A stretch of 64,000 nt of DNA, taken from assembly GCA_900169235.1 (NCBI GenBank), contig FWCC01000375.1:39616-103615 (forward strand). Reading direction: 5' to 3'. The notes below the pieces were generated by a model. That model made no database searches, had not been told where the DNA came from, and saw nothing but the letters and a program-made list of their open reading frames with translations. Position 1 is the stretch's first letter; every line of letters begins with the position of its first letter. This document shows, piece by piece, positions 46,572 through 58,692 of this stretch. Source of the DNA: Zarea fungicola (lineage: Eukaryota > Ascomycota > Sordariomycetes > Hypocreales > Cordycipitaceae). The position numbers and the translations under genes are program-made.

Positions 46572-47703
46572 CTACTGGGGTCCAATTGGATACACAAGCT
46601 TATAGCCAGATACCTGCTTATTCTTCAAAAGTTCCATGCCTTGCAGGACACCTTCTAGCCCCCCTGTCATCGGGCGTATTGGGTGCGCCTTGAGCTTACC
46701 CTCATCGAGAAGCGTCTGCATGGTCTTAAAAAACTTCACAGCAAAAGCCTTTACCTCGGCATTACCAAGCTGCCCAAACGGAGCTTTCCATCCAATTTCC
46801 TTGCCTAGCATGGTGGGGCCCAAAACCCAATCAGGCGTCACGTTGGGCCGAGTAGCAGCAAGCCCAGCTGCATATGGCTCCAGAGCCGTGTATCGGCCTC
46901 CAAGTCTTCCAATGCACTCATAGCAGAATTGCATGGTTTCTGGCTCTGAAATGCAGTCAAGGGCGTACTTGAGCGAGTTTTTGGTATAATTCTTAATATC
47001 CACAGCGGCAGTAGAAGAGCGATAGTCAAAGACCTCCTGCGCGCCGTAGGACCTCACCAGGTCAAAGTTGTGTGGTGAGCAGGTGGCGATTGGGACCAGC
47101 CCCGATCTGTAAAAAATCAGCGTTCCGCAATGATTGCTTGCACACCATCACTTACAGTTTGATCAGCTGAATGGCGAGCGTTCCCGTAGCAGTACTTCCG
47201 CCGTACACCAGGACAGTCTTGGGCTTGGCAGCGGGCTCATCTGGGTAACCAGGCAGCTGAAGAGATCTAAACAGGGCCAAGCCAATGGTGGAGATGCCGC
47301 TACCAAGAGATGCCCCTTGTTCCATTGACATGGACTGCGGGATCTTCAAAGTGGCGTGGTCCGTGGCGCCAACAAAGTGGGCAAACGCTCCAACGCGTGG
47401 CGTGAGTGAATGCATGCCGTGAACGGCGCCACACACTCGGTCCCCTATCTGCAGAGGAGCGGCCGCTTTGACGCGAGGGCCGAGGGCTAAAACAGTCCCG
47501 GCAAAATCCATTCCTGAAATGGCCCCTGGCGCGCCAAGCCCTCCGGTCATTTTGGTATCCACAGGGTTGAGACCGACGACCCGATTGCTTACCAGGACCA
47601 TGTCATCGTCCAGGACATCAGGCAAGGGGACGTTATGGTCGATGATAAGGCGGCCATCGTCGTGGCCAATGATGGCGGTCTGATTTTTGGGGAAAGATTC
47701 CAT
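46572..47703 (-). CDS. Trans-acting enoyl reductase (LovC/TenC-like MDR)
   Basis: Two exons, 47703-47156 and 47106-46572, 360 residues, intron 49 nt. The protein is a medium-chain dehydrogenase without zinc ligands: N-terminal GroES-like domain (LPDVLDDDMVLVSNRVVGLNPVD, then GMDFAGTVLALG), and the nucleotide-binding VLVYGGSTATGTLAIQLIKLSG followed by IATCSPHNFDLVRSYGAQEVFDYRS. The GGSTATGT motif and CSPHNFDL block are hallmarks of the stand-alone enoyl reductases that partner ER-less fungal PKS and PKS-NRPS enzymes, as in lovastatin (LovC) and tenellin (TenC). It uses NADPH to reduce enoyl-ACP intermediates at selected rounds of chain extension. The gene lies 687 bases upstream of the PKS-NRPS, same strand. 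Confidence 0.95.
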
Positions 47704-48559
47704 GGCTGATGGGAATACAGGGAAATGTGTGGCTGAACTGAGAGAGGAGCTGGGAACACCGAACAGGAAGGTAGCGTGTCTATCAGTTTTCCGGTGGATG
47801 TAGTTGAATGTTTGGAGGCCACATGGTGTGTTTAATACGGGGTTTAAATAAACAAGAGCTTGTTAGGAGTAAAGATACGGCTACTGGTAAGCTTAGTCTC
47901 AAAGTAACCCTTCAAAACCCTGGCCATGCTGCCTCAGCCTCGCCGATCAACATCCCGGCACACTGCTATATACGGTACAATACACTACATGATATGAATT
48001 TTATATATCATTGAGAAGCAAATGGCTTAGAGGAAAACTCTATGATTTTCTCACTGAGGGTGCTCCGCGGGCATCTCTAGCGACCCTAATAGCTACAATG
48101 CCATAGTTTCCTACCAGGCGTCCATTTTCACCATGGTTACTGGGTACTTGCAGAAAATGGCTTATCTACCTGACCAGGAAGCTGCATGACTAGTCTGACC
48201 AGTCAGAATGAGGAGACGTGCCGTACCTTCATTACTTTCACTTGGATAGCATCTATTTCAATATGCAAAACAGGAAGGTGTTTTGCCAGCTTACGTTCGC
48301 TTGCCATGCTAGCGTCTTCTGCCTCCCACGCAGTACTTAGTAGATGTTCAAAATATGGATCACTCGCTCACTCACTCACTCAAACGCAGTAGTGTGCATA
48401 AACAGAAATCAACAAAGAGGCATCAGCATTAACGACCTACCTCCATGAGAAATGGCCTTGCCCCGACGGTCCGGGCACTCAGCGCTTATCAACAATCTTT
48501 GAACGCCCAAGAGATGCTCCAGACTACACAACAACAATTACTCCGGCCATACTTCGTAT

Positions 48560-48612
48560 TCCACGACATATACGACGACATATACGATGACATGTACGAC
48601 GAGATGTACGAC
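48560..48612 (+). repeat. Tandem repeat of a TACGACGACATA-type 12-mer
   Basis: About four units of a 12-base motif with point changes (tacgacgacata, tacgatgacatg, tacgacgagatg, tacgacgtacag). In one frame it reads as IYDD/MYDE repeats, but the frame has no other support as a gene. Confidence 0.6.
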
Positions 48613-49438
48613 GTACAGACATATCTTTACAAAGTATCCAGCGTATACAGCGTATACCGCGGACTCTAATTGCTCACGGAAGAGCTAGGCGCCATCCCGT
48701 TAGCAGCCACTACCCTACATCTATGTAACGCACAGGAGTGGAACTAGAGCTCGCCCCCAATCGAATCACAACGGCAGCCAGGCCCCCAAAACGCCCACCT
48801 GTACCCAGCCGAACGCCGGTAGTTTGAGCCCCGGTAAAGGATCGGCGTTAGACGGAGTAAGATGGCGTCGTTACATGGCGTTTTGACGGCTTGCCAGCTT
48901 GGCGATCTCTTGGCCATCTACACACCCCCTGCCCCACCGCCATTGCAACCAAAGGATTCACTTCTGCCATCTCAGCCTAGTGAGAAGGATTCAGCCCACG
49001 CCGCTTTCCTGTGGTCGCATCGACTGTAGCTGGGCGATCCCCTGTCCAAACTCCAGTCATTATCCGGGCCTGCTGGGGATAAACAAGAATCCACCGGGCG
49101 GCGAAGATTTAGCCACCAATGGCCCCCATTTCTGCGACAAGCCTCCAGATACCCCAGACTTCTAGAAGGAGCTGAGTCGTCCCACTAGAATTGAATAGGC
49201 TTAGCGGGTTTCTGTGCTTCGCGAGATACGGCCTTACTGTATCATTGGACGGCAAATGCCGCAGCAAGATTGTCATTTACCGAGTGAGTCCGAGTATGGT
49301 TCTATCCCTTGCTGGGGTGATTTTCAGGGCCAGGCAATAGTCACCTTGCTAGTGCTGTCAACTGCAGGGCGCGACTCGGTATCTAAACAGGAAGTCATGT
49401 ATGTTACGTCCCTAACCCTGGCCGTACCCTAACCCACC

Positions 49439-49610
49439 AACTCACAATCACCCCTTCGGCCCAACGCTGAGCCGAGAGATGTTGGACAATACGCGCGGAG
49501 GTGTGTGCCCTTTCCGGAGATAGATAATGCAGCAAAGCCACAAACTCACAATTCGCCCCCTCGGTCTAGCGCTAACCCGAAGACAATTGGAATATATGCG
49601 TAGGGCGTGT
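49439..49610 (+). repeat. Imperfect direct repeat, units about 65 bp, offset 104 bp
   Basis: The segment starting AACTCACAATCACCCCTTCGG at 49439 recurs as AACTCACAATTCGCCCCCTC at 49543; similarity continues through ACGCTGAGCCGA / GCGCTAACCCGA and the GTTGGACAATACGCG / ATTGGAATATATGCG part. Differences are mostly transitions. May be decayed copies of one element. Confidence 0.5.
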
Positions 49611-50153
49611 TATTAGATTGTAGTTACACTAATGCTAGAACTCTGCGTGTCATCCTTGAAGCTCTTGATTACTATACACATGACTCCGAGGAAGATGTAA
49701 CCAGGTACGCTCTGGAATATTCTTTCTGCTCGCCTCTTGCTGAACCGCGGCTCGTCGGTCCAAGGGCTGCCAGGGCGGACCCTGACAGAGGTTACATGTA
49801 CGGTACTTAATCGATACTTCAATCAGCGGGCAATCCAGGGTTTTCCATACATTGTGTACACGGAGCATCTCGTTAGATGGAAATATGAACCCCGAATTGA
49901 GGCACCTATGCGAGCCTAGTTTTTGAACGAGCTAAGCACGAGCCATGGAGACATGAACGGCACGTATTTAAGTTGTAATAAATGAGTCGGTGATAACGGG
50001 TGTGCTGGTTGGTTGGGCCGGTTGTTGCAATACTAGCGGTGCCATCTTGACCAGCATCTTTGAAGTATAGTATCTGTAGCCTATGCCTTGGCCTTCACAT
50101 TTTTCTCGGAATCCGAATCTTAGCATTACAATCTACAAGCTACACTACTCAAC

Positions 50154-51958
50154 ATGTCCGAAATTCTGGAAGACCGACTGACGTTCATGGTGCGCAATGT
50201 AGCCATTCCGCAAGCCATCAACAAATACATCATCAATAAGCCCATCTTTGGCTCATACGTGGCCACTGTTGTCGTTTGGCTGGGCCTAATTTTTGCCTGT
50301 CGCATATTTTACTATATTGTTCTGTACCCCGTGTACTTTAGCCCGTTTCGCCATCTCCCAACACCAAAGGTAGGCCTTGGCTGGTCTTTTCATTAATGTT
50401 TTGCGGTCTTGGACCATGATGGCTGACCGTGCTGTAGGAACGATCATGGCTCTGGGGAAACTTCCCACCACACTTTGTGGAGCCAATGGGCATGACCATG
50501 CGCAGAATCAATGAAAGCATCGATAACGATGGCCTAATCCGCGTATATGGCTTCCTATCACAAGAGCACCTCCTGGTTACCTCACCCAAGCTTCTCGGTG
50601 AAGTTCTTGTGAAAAAGGCGTACGAGTTCACCAAGACATCTCAGCTCAAGTTTAATGCGGCTCGCATAATTGGTGAAGGAATAGCCTGTTCTGAGGGGGA
50701 CAAGCACAAGGTAGCTACGTTTCCCTTCTAGTATTTTACTTGTTTGACGTCTTTTTTTCTAACGAATGCCTGCCAGCTTCAACGCAAGTGTTTCCTCCCG
50801 GCATTCTCGTCGTGGCATATAAAGGAACTGTATCCGGCATTCTGGATGAAAGGCGCGGAGCTAGTCCAGTGTCTAGACGACGCATCAAAGACTGGCAATG
50901 CCATCCAGATGAAGGGATGGTTCAGCAAAGTAAGCCTCGACATCATCGGCGTCACCGGCATGGACCACGATTTCCAATCGCTCCAAGACGTGGACGGCCC
51001 GTTCATCCAGGCCTATGCAAAACTATTTGGGCCAAAGCCAAAAAAGCTGCGCTACTTTGCGGAAATCGGCAACTTTGTCAGCCCCCGTCTCATTGCCCGG
51101 CTGCCTCTGCAGTTTAACAGGATGATTGAGCAAAATGCAGCTCAGCTCCGTCGCGAGACGATCAAGATTATCGAGCGGAAGCGCCAGCGCATCCAGGCAG
51201 GAACAGACGAGCAGCAGCTCGACATCATCGGACAGACTCTGCGCGGCGACGCGCCCTTCACCGACGACAACCTGGTCGACCACATGATGAGCTTCATAGC
51301 CGCTGGCCATGAAACCACGTCCACCACGCTGCAGTGGCTGCTCTTGGCCATGTGTCGCCACCCGGACATGCAGGATCGGCTCCGGGAAGAAATCCGCTCC
51401 ATCGTCCCCGATGCCTGCTTTCCCCTGGACGCTGCAGACCTGGGCGTCGCCACGACGCCACTCACCGTAGACGTGGTCGAGAAACTGGCCTACTGCAAAG
51501 CTGTTTGTCACGAGGCCCTACGATGCTACACACCGGCGCCGATGACGATTCGCGTGTCAGAGTATTGCGATTCCTACCTGGATGGGATGCTCGTGCCACG
51601 TGGCACCCGGCTGTTCGTATGTGCGCAGGCAGTTAACCATGATCCCAAGCTGTGGGGGCCAGATGCGGGCGTGTTCAATCCTGATCGGTGGATGGCGCCG
51701 GGCCAGTCCAGCGCAGGCGGTGCGTCAAGCGCATATGCGCAGATGTCTTTTCTGCATGGCCCGCACGGGTGCATTGGCAAGGACTTTGCCAAAGCCGAGC
51801 TATACGCTATTGTGGCGTGCCTTTTCGGCTCGTTCAAGTTTCGCCTCGAGGATCCTCGTTTGGAGAACCCAGACATGCCCCTTGAGTATGCTCAGGGGAT
51901 CACCGTGAAGCCAGCTGGTGGCGTTGCGGTGCGGCTGGAGAGGGTCAGGGTCGGATAA
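50154..51958 (+). CDS. Cytochrome P450 monooxygenase
   Basis: Three exons: 50154-50369, 50438-50710, 50777-51958; 556 residues. An N-terminal membrane anchor (VATVVVWLGLIFACRIFYYIVLYPVYF) is followed by a Pro-rich hinge (FRHLPTPK). The catalytic domain shows the I-helix AAGHETTST, the ExxR of EALRCYTP, the FNPDRW element and the haem-binding FLHGPHGCIGKDFAKAE (FxxGxxxCxG with the axial Cys). All residues for activity are present. It is an ER-membrane enzyme that takes electrons from NADPH-P450 reductase. Directly right of the trans-ER/PKS-NRPS pair, it most likely hydroxylates, oxidises or rearranges the PKS-NRPS product; ring-expanding P450s of tenellin-type pathways are one precedent. Only one P450 is present here. 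CYP family not assigned. Confidence 0.94.
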
Positions 51959-52887
51959 TGGAGCGGCGTAAGCCAAGTGTAGTTACTAGAGAAGCCAGTG
52001 TAATGGCGAAAGGGGTCGAGCAGAGTGGCGGCGCCTGGGTCAGATCAATCGAACAAACTTTTAGATGGTGCTTACGAGTCCTGATTCCGGCTTACAATGC
52101 CGTCCGGAGTATGTATGGCCAAAGAAAGACTCGGCAAAACACCACTCTAGAGTAAGAAAAATATATTTTACCAGCTTTCTAGCTAGAAATCATGTTTTCC
52201 TAATAGAAGTTAATATCGCTGCTCTTTTAGTGCTTATTGTTCATGACACGCCTAGTCTTTTAGGCTTGAAGTAAAGATGGTCACTGAGTTGGAGAGTACA
52301 AAGTGAGTTTTTAGAGTACAATCTAACCATGTTTCTTAAGCTTTAATTGGTGAATCCGATATCCACCTGATAACCCTCCAACACTATTCCAAGGTGCCTG
52401 TCGTACAATTCACACCACACCCCTCCCCTGGTCCTCGAAGGAGCGCCGTTGGTGAACGCCACTGGTATCGCCGAGATGTTTATCCCAGTCAGTCGCCCGA
52501 TGCCAAGGTAATTATCGCGGAGGGTGCGCCACTAGCAGCCACCTACGAGTTACAGTAATCTTCCGCACAGCATGCCCATTTCGTCGCCCTCTGTATCCTC
52601 GTGTATCGTATTTGCGCTCGTATAAGCTCGACAATTTCATTGTCGGAAACCCATTCATTCACTGGAGCTGGAACTTGTCCATATTACTCGGTTGCGCACA
52701 GCCATGTTAGTCGCGTCACAATCTGAAGCAAAATCGCATCTCTCCCCATAGCTCCTCCCCGGGCAGCAAACCATTGCATCTTGTCCACATACTGTTTTGC
52801 CTACCTACTTCCAGTGATCGACCGCTGCAGCAGAGAAAGTCCCTTCAACGTCCATAGACTGCTTGACCCATTCACAATCGCTCAATC
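51959..52887. other. Intergenic, no gene seen
   Basis: 929 bases between the P450 stop and the epimerase start. The region 52160-52330 is AT-rich. No frame with family resemblance. Confidence 0.5.
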
Positions 52888-54212
52888 ATGCTCTTCGGTA
52901 GTCTTCTCAAGAACACCGTTTTCTCGCTTCTCGGCAACGATGGCAACCCATTCTCTATTATGGGATTCATGCATCCGACCAACGCCGAGGGAAAATATGT
53001 GATTGAATCGGAAGGCATTCGCCTCGCCTTTATCAAGAAGGGAGGTGCATTGGCGAACTTGTGGATTAATGATACGAATTGTCGCGAGCTAGATATTGTC
53101 CTAGGCTACGACAACTCAACTCAGTACGAATCGTACCAAGGGTTCCCTGTTCTTAATGGCGCCATCGGTATGTTCAAGGCATTGGCAAAAACGAGCAAGC
53201 AAACCGGTGTAGAACTGACCCAACCCTAGGGCGATACGCTGGTGTTATCGGAAATGGCGAGTATCAACTTAACGGCGACACTCACCGCCCATCCAAGAAC
53301 CATAGGGATGGTCAGTCAACCATCCACGGCGGAGACAGAGGTTGGGGTAATGTCCTGGTGCACCCGGGAGCCCGCACCAAGAACAGCATCACCTTTGTCG
53401 TTTTCGATCGTGGTATAGATGGCTTCCCCGGCCGTGCAGCCGCCAGGTGAGATTACCAGGAACGAGAAAGAAACATGAATAAAATGAAAAAAAGATATGT
53501 TTGAGAATTGAACTACTGACTCCGTTCTCAGTTTGACACACACTGTTCTCCCGTATGAGTGGCGCATTTCATTCGGCGTCACCCCGCTTGTGAAAGAATA
53601 TCCCATTAGTCTCAGCCAGCAAGTATTCTGGACTCTCAATGGGCTAAGCGGTCTGCCTGACCATGCGCTCCATCTACCTTATGGAGGCATGCGACTCGAA
53701 CAAAACGACAACGGCGTACCTACTGGCAACATAGTCGGCAACAAGCGTGGCTCGAGCCTTGACTTCTGGTCAGGACCTCGAAAGCCCTCGGAAACGCTTG
53801 ATGACACATTCCTCATCAACCGAAGAGGCCCCTGGGAAATGAATACAGCTCCGGTGGCCAGTCTGTTTTCCAATGACTCTGGTATTGGCGTCGATTTGTA
53901 CACAAACCAAGAGGCTCTTCACGTTGTCACATGGGACGATGATTCTGGTACGGTTCAAGCTCTTAAGCTATGCATACACTGTTCGAAAACTAATGCCACA
54001 CTACAGGTCAAGTAAAACGGAAAAAGTCGCAGGGAAAGGGCCCAGTTCCACCACATGCGGCCATCTCACTCCAGATGCAGGATTGGACGGACGCCATCAA
54101 CCACCCAGAGTGGCAGCGGGAGGACAAGGTGATTTGGGGCCCGGATCGGCTGTACACCATGTACTCGACGTACAAGTTTTCTGTCACAAGAGACCAAGAG
54201 AAGTGCAGTTAG
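52888..54212 (+). CDS. Aldose 1-epimerase (galactose mutarotase) family protein
   Basis: Four exons: 52888-53167, 53230-53446, 53532-53947, 54007-54212; 372 residues with consistent phases. Motifs of the galactose-mutarotase fold: LDIVLGYDN near the N-terminus, NGAIGRYAGVIGNGEY, and STIHGGDRGWGN holding the catalytic His of the family (H-G-G-x-x-G). The C-terminal WQREDKVIWGPDRLYTMYSTYKF is conserved in fungal members. Family members interconvert sugar anomers; many fungal paralogues have unknown substrates. The N-terminal LLKNTVFSLLG could be a weak membrane or signal segment. It lies between the P450 and the dioxygenase and may be a bystander of the cluster or have a non-sugar role. Confidence 0.88.
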
Positions 54213-54240
54213 ATGATGTGTACTGGATATAAACAAATCT

Positions 54241-54443
54241 ACAAACTTGATAGACTTGAACAAATCGGTATAGCAATAGAATCTGGATTTTACAGACTTG
54301 ATGGACTTGACCACATCTGTACAAAATAGAATCTGAACTTGACAAACTTGACAGGCCCGAAGAAATTCGCACAACAACAGAATCTGGTCTTTACAAACTT
54401 AATAGACTTAAACACATCTGTACAGCAATAGAATCTGATCCCA
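54241..54443 (+). repeat. Minisatellite: four units of about 51 bp between convergent genes
   Basis: Units begin at 54241, 54292, 54342 and 54393 with ACAAACTTGA or ACAGACTTGA, and each ends near AGAATCTG. Unit lengths are 51, 50, 51 and about 51 bases, with 10-20 percent mismatches. They fill the spacer between the epimerase stop (54212) and the dioxygenase stop (54461), i.e. both 3' UTRs. Confidence 0.8.
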
Positions 54444-54460
54444 ACTATTTGGTAGCGTGC

Positions 54461-55580
54461 CTATGCAGCCGCGGATTTTGCCTGTTCTTTCTTCTGCTTC
54501 TCCTTCAAGACAGTCGCCATGATCCTTTCAAGCAGATGGTCCTTTACAGTCAACACCTTGTCGCTGGTACCATTGGCCATCTGGTCAAAGGGAATCAGCC
54601 TGGCATCCAAGTTGCCGTTGAAAAAGTACGGCAGACTATAGCGATGGACATTTTCCTTTGGCGACAGAACGCGATGCACCGTGCTCTTGTACTCCCCCTT
54701 GGTCCACTTGTGGAGCATATCGCCAATGTTCACCACGTAGGCACCTCTGTTGGGCTTGACATCGATCCACGTGTCCTCCCCATGCTTCACCTGGAGGCCG
54801 CCGACCATGTCCTGCAGCAGCAGCGTCATGGAGCCAAAGTCCGTATGCGGGCCGCAGCCAAGCGCCGTCGAGGGGTCCTCGCCCTCTTCGTGGACGTACT
54901 CGCTCGACGGCGGGTAGTGCTTGGGGCTCAGCAGCGCCAACGGGTGGCCGTCTAGAAACTCGTCAAAGACGTGCAAACCGTACGGCATGCCAGCCGCCAG
55001 AATGCGGAACATGGTGCGCGCGAGCTCGTTCACGCGTGCCATGTACGTCTCGACGGGATCGCGGAACGAGTTGCGCGGCAGCACATCCTCGGGAACCCAT
55101 CTGTTCGGCCCCAAGAAATGAGGGTGTCTCTGGGAGTCGGGATGGTCTCGAGGGAGAGCAGTACCTGCATAGAAGCCCTAAAAGCATTGTTTCGACATGT
55201 TATTAATTTTTCCATTTTTACTGCTGCTTTCTCTGAAAGAACTACGGGGGCAATTACGGGGGAGGGGGCAGTCTACACACCTCTTTAAAGTCGCCGCCTA
55301 GGCCTTTCTGCTGTTGCTGAGTTCTCATGACTTCATACCCGCGACCGCAAGAGCCTGGGACAAATCGGTCAATCTTCCGCTTCTCCTCGATGGGCAATTT
55401 GAAAAACTCGGCGCAGCCTCGAATGACGGCCTCTTGAAGGTCGGACTCAATGCCGTGGCCCACGATCTGTAGAAATCCATATGTTGTGCAAGCTTCTTTA
55501 ACCTCTTTTACCACTGCGCTGGACGCTTCAGATGTCGGGTCCTCACGAAAAGAACTGATATCTACGGTAGGGATCTCCAT
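54461..55580 (-). CDS. 2-oxoglutarate/Fe(II)-dependent dioxygenase (isopenicillin-N-synthase-like)
   Basis: Two exons, 55580-55281 and 55177-54461, 338 residues, intron 103 nt. Start is MEIPTVDISSF, the classic N-terminus of the DIOX_N domain, although the open frame reaches 55754. GFLQIVGHGI is the next conserved block. The jelly-roll core holds the iron ligands His211 and Asp213 (HTDFG) and His268 (STVHRV), and the 2-oxoglutarate-binding Arg279-x-Ser281 (RYS), so an active enzyme is expected. It would hydroxylate, desaturate or epoxidise a small molecule in the cytosol, using 2-oxoglutarate and O2. Position between the cluster P450 and the DHA2 exporter suggests a tailoring role. It ends in alanine-rich sequence (KSAAA). 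Confidence 0.93.
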
Positions 55581-56507
55581 AGTGGTAGGTAGTTGGTAAT
55601 TGCGATAATCTCTTTGTTTGGTTTCTCGTTGTTGGAAGATTCTGTGGATGCTCTCGTGGCTAGGGACTGTGCGAGGTAGCAGAGGTAATGAGTATTGTCT
55701 CAATAAAGTAAGAGGAGGGGGGGGCGTGTACCTACACTGTGGGCTCCGAAGCACCTCATGAAGTACTCAGGATTATGCATATTTAGAAGCACGGAATAAC
55801 TGGGCGAGTCCCGCATCCTGATGAACAATGCATGTCAGCACTACTCCGCAGCTCCACGAAGGGCCCCAGCCATGGAAATCTCCGTGCAGGATCTGGATTA
55901 CCGGCAGTGGGGTAAGCCGCGGCTGGTAAGCAGAGCGCTATCTGTCATGGAAATAAACGGTCACCTTTGCGAGCCGACGGGCCGACGTTTTCTAGAAGCG
56001 CTTCATGGTTGGCAGTGACCCTTGCCATGATGCGACCGACACCCACATGATTATACGGCGTCATGGGGGCCATGGGGGGCCGTAAAGTCTGACCCGCTGT
56101 CTGGTGCAACATCGTTTATTGCCTATTATGGTAATCAATCAGTTATACGAGCGGCCTGGTATGTCACGACCCATGTCGGTGGTCCTCTCGGCGACGAGAC
56201 CAAAGACTCGGTACCGAAATTCATTGTACATCAGCAGTACACATTAGTTATCTATCTCCACACAGTATTGATGGCCGCGCCGCACACGGCTTCGGATGTT
56301 TACCAATTATCATATTGCGCGAGGCATGAGTTAACGTTACCAGCAGCCCCCCAATTCAATTCCCTGCGTACCTTGCCGACTGGATTGCCCGTACTGCTCC
56401 GCTGAATTTCTAGAGGCCGGCTGGTTTTTCCAAGCCAAACAGCAAACAAAACTCTTCTTCCTTGCTTTCCACCAACAGCCCTTTCTAGATACCAGCGTTA
56501 CGCCTAC
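55581..56507. other. Divergent promoter region between dioxygenase and DHA2 exporter
   Basis: 927 bases. No coding frame. A C-run and GGAGGGGGGGGCG tract near 55711-55726 lies just upstream of the dioxygenase start. Confidence 0.5.
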
Positions 56508-58692
56508 ATGTCAGTCTCTGAGACTATGTCAGCCATACCACTTTCTCCTGCTGGCGAGCCAAAATCATCCTTCGTGAACGACAACTCTAGCAAATCTGCG
56601 ACGGAAACTAGTCAGGAGAGGCATGTGATGGCTGAGAAGTTGATCTTGGCGCCTCCAAGCGATACGGCCGCGCGCGACATCGAGACCCCATCGGCAACAC
56701 CGCCCGTCTCGAGACCATATGGAGGTCCTCTTGCTCTTGGAGGGAGAAATCCTCCAAAGTTCCTAGCTGGACCAGCTTTGTGGTTCATGTTTGCGGCACA
56801 AGCGCTCACTGGGCTCACAGTTACTCTATATGTCATGATTATCGCTACCGTAAGCGCAAGCAGACACGTCCAATAACCCAGACCACACAATTATTGACTC
56901 AATCTGTCATTCAAGGCGATCCCTTCCATAACTGCCTCGTTTCATACCATCTCGGATCTAGACTGGTACAGCACGGCATACTTGATTACTTTGTAAGCCA
57001 TCATTCGCCATTCAAGAGTAGGCTGCGGCTAGCTAATCAAGCCTTCTCCATGTTAGATGTTCGATCCAGCCATTGTGTGGCAAACTGTATACGCTGTTCT
57101 CTATAAAGGTCTGTACTTATGGGCCGGAAAACTTGGTTTCCAACAGTGGCTAACGACGAGCTGGGCATCACAGCCTACCTTCTTGACATTTATCACCATT
57201 TTCGAGATTGGTAATCTCTTATGTGCCCTCGCACGCAGTAGTGCCATGTTTATTGTCGGTCGTGCCATAGCCGGCATCGGGGCTGCGGGGCTCTTTAGTG
57301 GTGGTATAATCATGCAGATAACATGCGTCCCCCCTCATAAACGCCCCATCCTGATCAGTGCCGGCATGGCCATCACGGCTATTGGCGGCGTGGTTGGCCC
57401 AGTCCTCGGCGGCGTCATCGCCCAGTACCTAGGCTGGCGATGGTGCTGCTGGATCTTCCTTCCACTTGGCTTCGTCCTTACCGTCATGATATTGCTGGTT
57501 CGCGTACCGGAGCAGGGCAAGCCGCCTGTAAAGGAGACACTACGACTGCTGTCGCAGCGCCTTGACCTCCTCGGCTGCTTTGCCATGTTTGTTCCGGCGT
57601 GCGTGATGCTCCTGCTGGGATTAAGCTGGGGCGGGCAGAGGCTTGCTTGGGAGTCAGCTACCGTGATTGGGCTCTTGTGCGGCGGGTTTGGGCTCTCCAT
57701 CATCTTTGGGTTTTGGCAGCGCTACAAGCAAGACAAGGCTCTGATACCGCCCAGCATCTTCCTGCAGCCCGTCGTCTTTTTTGGGTGCCTGGTTTCGTTT
57801 CTGCAGGGCGGCGCCTTTCTAGAGATGGGATACTACATGCCCCTTTGGTTCCAGTCAGTCAAGCACGCTTCACCCTTGAGCAGCGGTTTGATGCTGCTGC
57901 CGACCATGATTTCTCAGATTATCGTCTCCATGGTGTCGGGTTATTTGAGTGAGTAGTGTATCCGGCACACACTAAGCAATGAATGATGAAACTAAAATGT
58001 GATTCTAGTCAAGTATATCCCGTACACTATCCCCTGGGCTCTCCTCGGCAATATCTTTATCGCAGTAGGTGCAGGGCTCATGATAACTTGGCGTGCCGAT
58101 ACAAACGAAGGAACTTGGATTGGGTACCAAATTTTTGTTGGGGCCGGTCGCGGTCTAGTATTACAAATGGTTTGCTCTCATACACCCCTTTTTTGAAGTA
58201 TTTGCTGTCAACTAACTCATGTCGGGCAGCCCGTAATTTCGGCGCAAAACTACTTGACCGGGATGCAAATTCCTCTAGGAGCCGCTATGCTCATGTTTAT
58301 GCAATACTTTGGAGGCGCTGTCTTCCTGTCTGTTGCAAAGACAATCTTCACCAACGAGCTTATCTCTGCCTTGCATAAATATGCTCCCGATATTGACGCC
58401 TACTCAATTGTCCACTCCGGGGCCACCAGTGCGTTTAACGGTTTATCAGAACTTGACAGACCCTTGGTAGTAAAGGCATATAATAAAGCGTTAACCTCAA
58501 CATTTGTAAGTGATCCCGAGCCTCATGCTGGTATAAAAGCCAAGGGAAATATAATGCCGTGGCTGACAAACAATATTCCAGTGGCTTCCCGCCATATCTG
58601 CTGCCTTGGCCTTCTTCTTTAGCTTTGGGCTAGGCTGGAAAAAGTTGCCGGGGCCCAAGGACAAAGTAAAAGGACCTGCACAGTCCCCGTAG
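56508..58692 (+). CDS. MFS toxin-efflux-type transporter (DHA2, 14 TM)
   Basis: Seven exons: 56508-56849, 56916-56992, 57057-57108, 57174-57948, 58009-58169, 58230-58505, 58582-58692; 597 residues, all phases consistent. After a cytosolic N-terminus of about 95 residues the sequence shows AIPSITASFHTISDLDWYSTAYLI, the helix 1-2 region of DHA2 exporters, then GKLYTLFSIK, and IVGRAIAGIGAAGLFSGGIIMQI with the helix 4 motif. GPVLGGVIAQYLGWRWCCWIFLPLG corresponds to antiporter motif C plus the WRW(C)FWIN-type element. About fourteen membrane segments are expected. Closest functional types are exporters of mycotoxins and other cluster products, so it likely exports the PKS-NRPS metabolite or confers self-protection. 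The small exons 2 and 3 rest on frame continuity. Confidence 0.9.

Larger units (their letters stand above)
47704..50153. other. Divergent intergenic region with simple and imperfect repeats
   Basis: 2.45 kb between the 5' ends of the trans-ER and the P450. It holds short CTCA repeats (48361-48380), a 12-bp-type repeat (48560-48612) and an imperfect long direct repeat (49439-49610), but no coding frame resembling a protein. Promoters of both genes must lie at the ends. Confidence 0.55.

Noticed and set aside
48445..48669. Open frame with IYDD/MYDE repeats
   Set aside because: The acidic repeats come from a 12-base tandem repeat; the rest of the frame has no protein character.
49409..49436. 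CCCTAACCC motifs resembling fungal telomere repeat
   Set aside because: Only two short matches separated by unrelated sequence (also one near 46338). Too few for an interstitial telomere.
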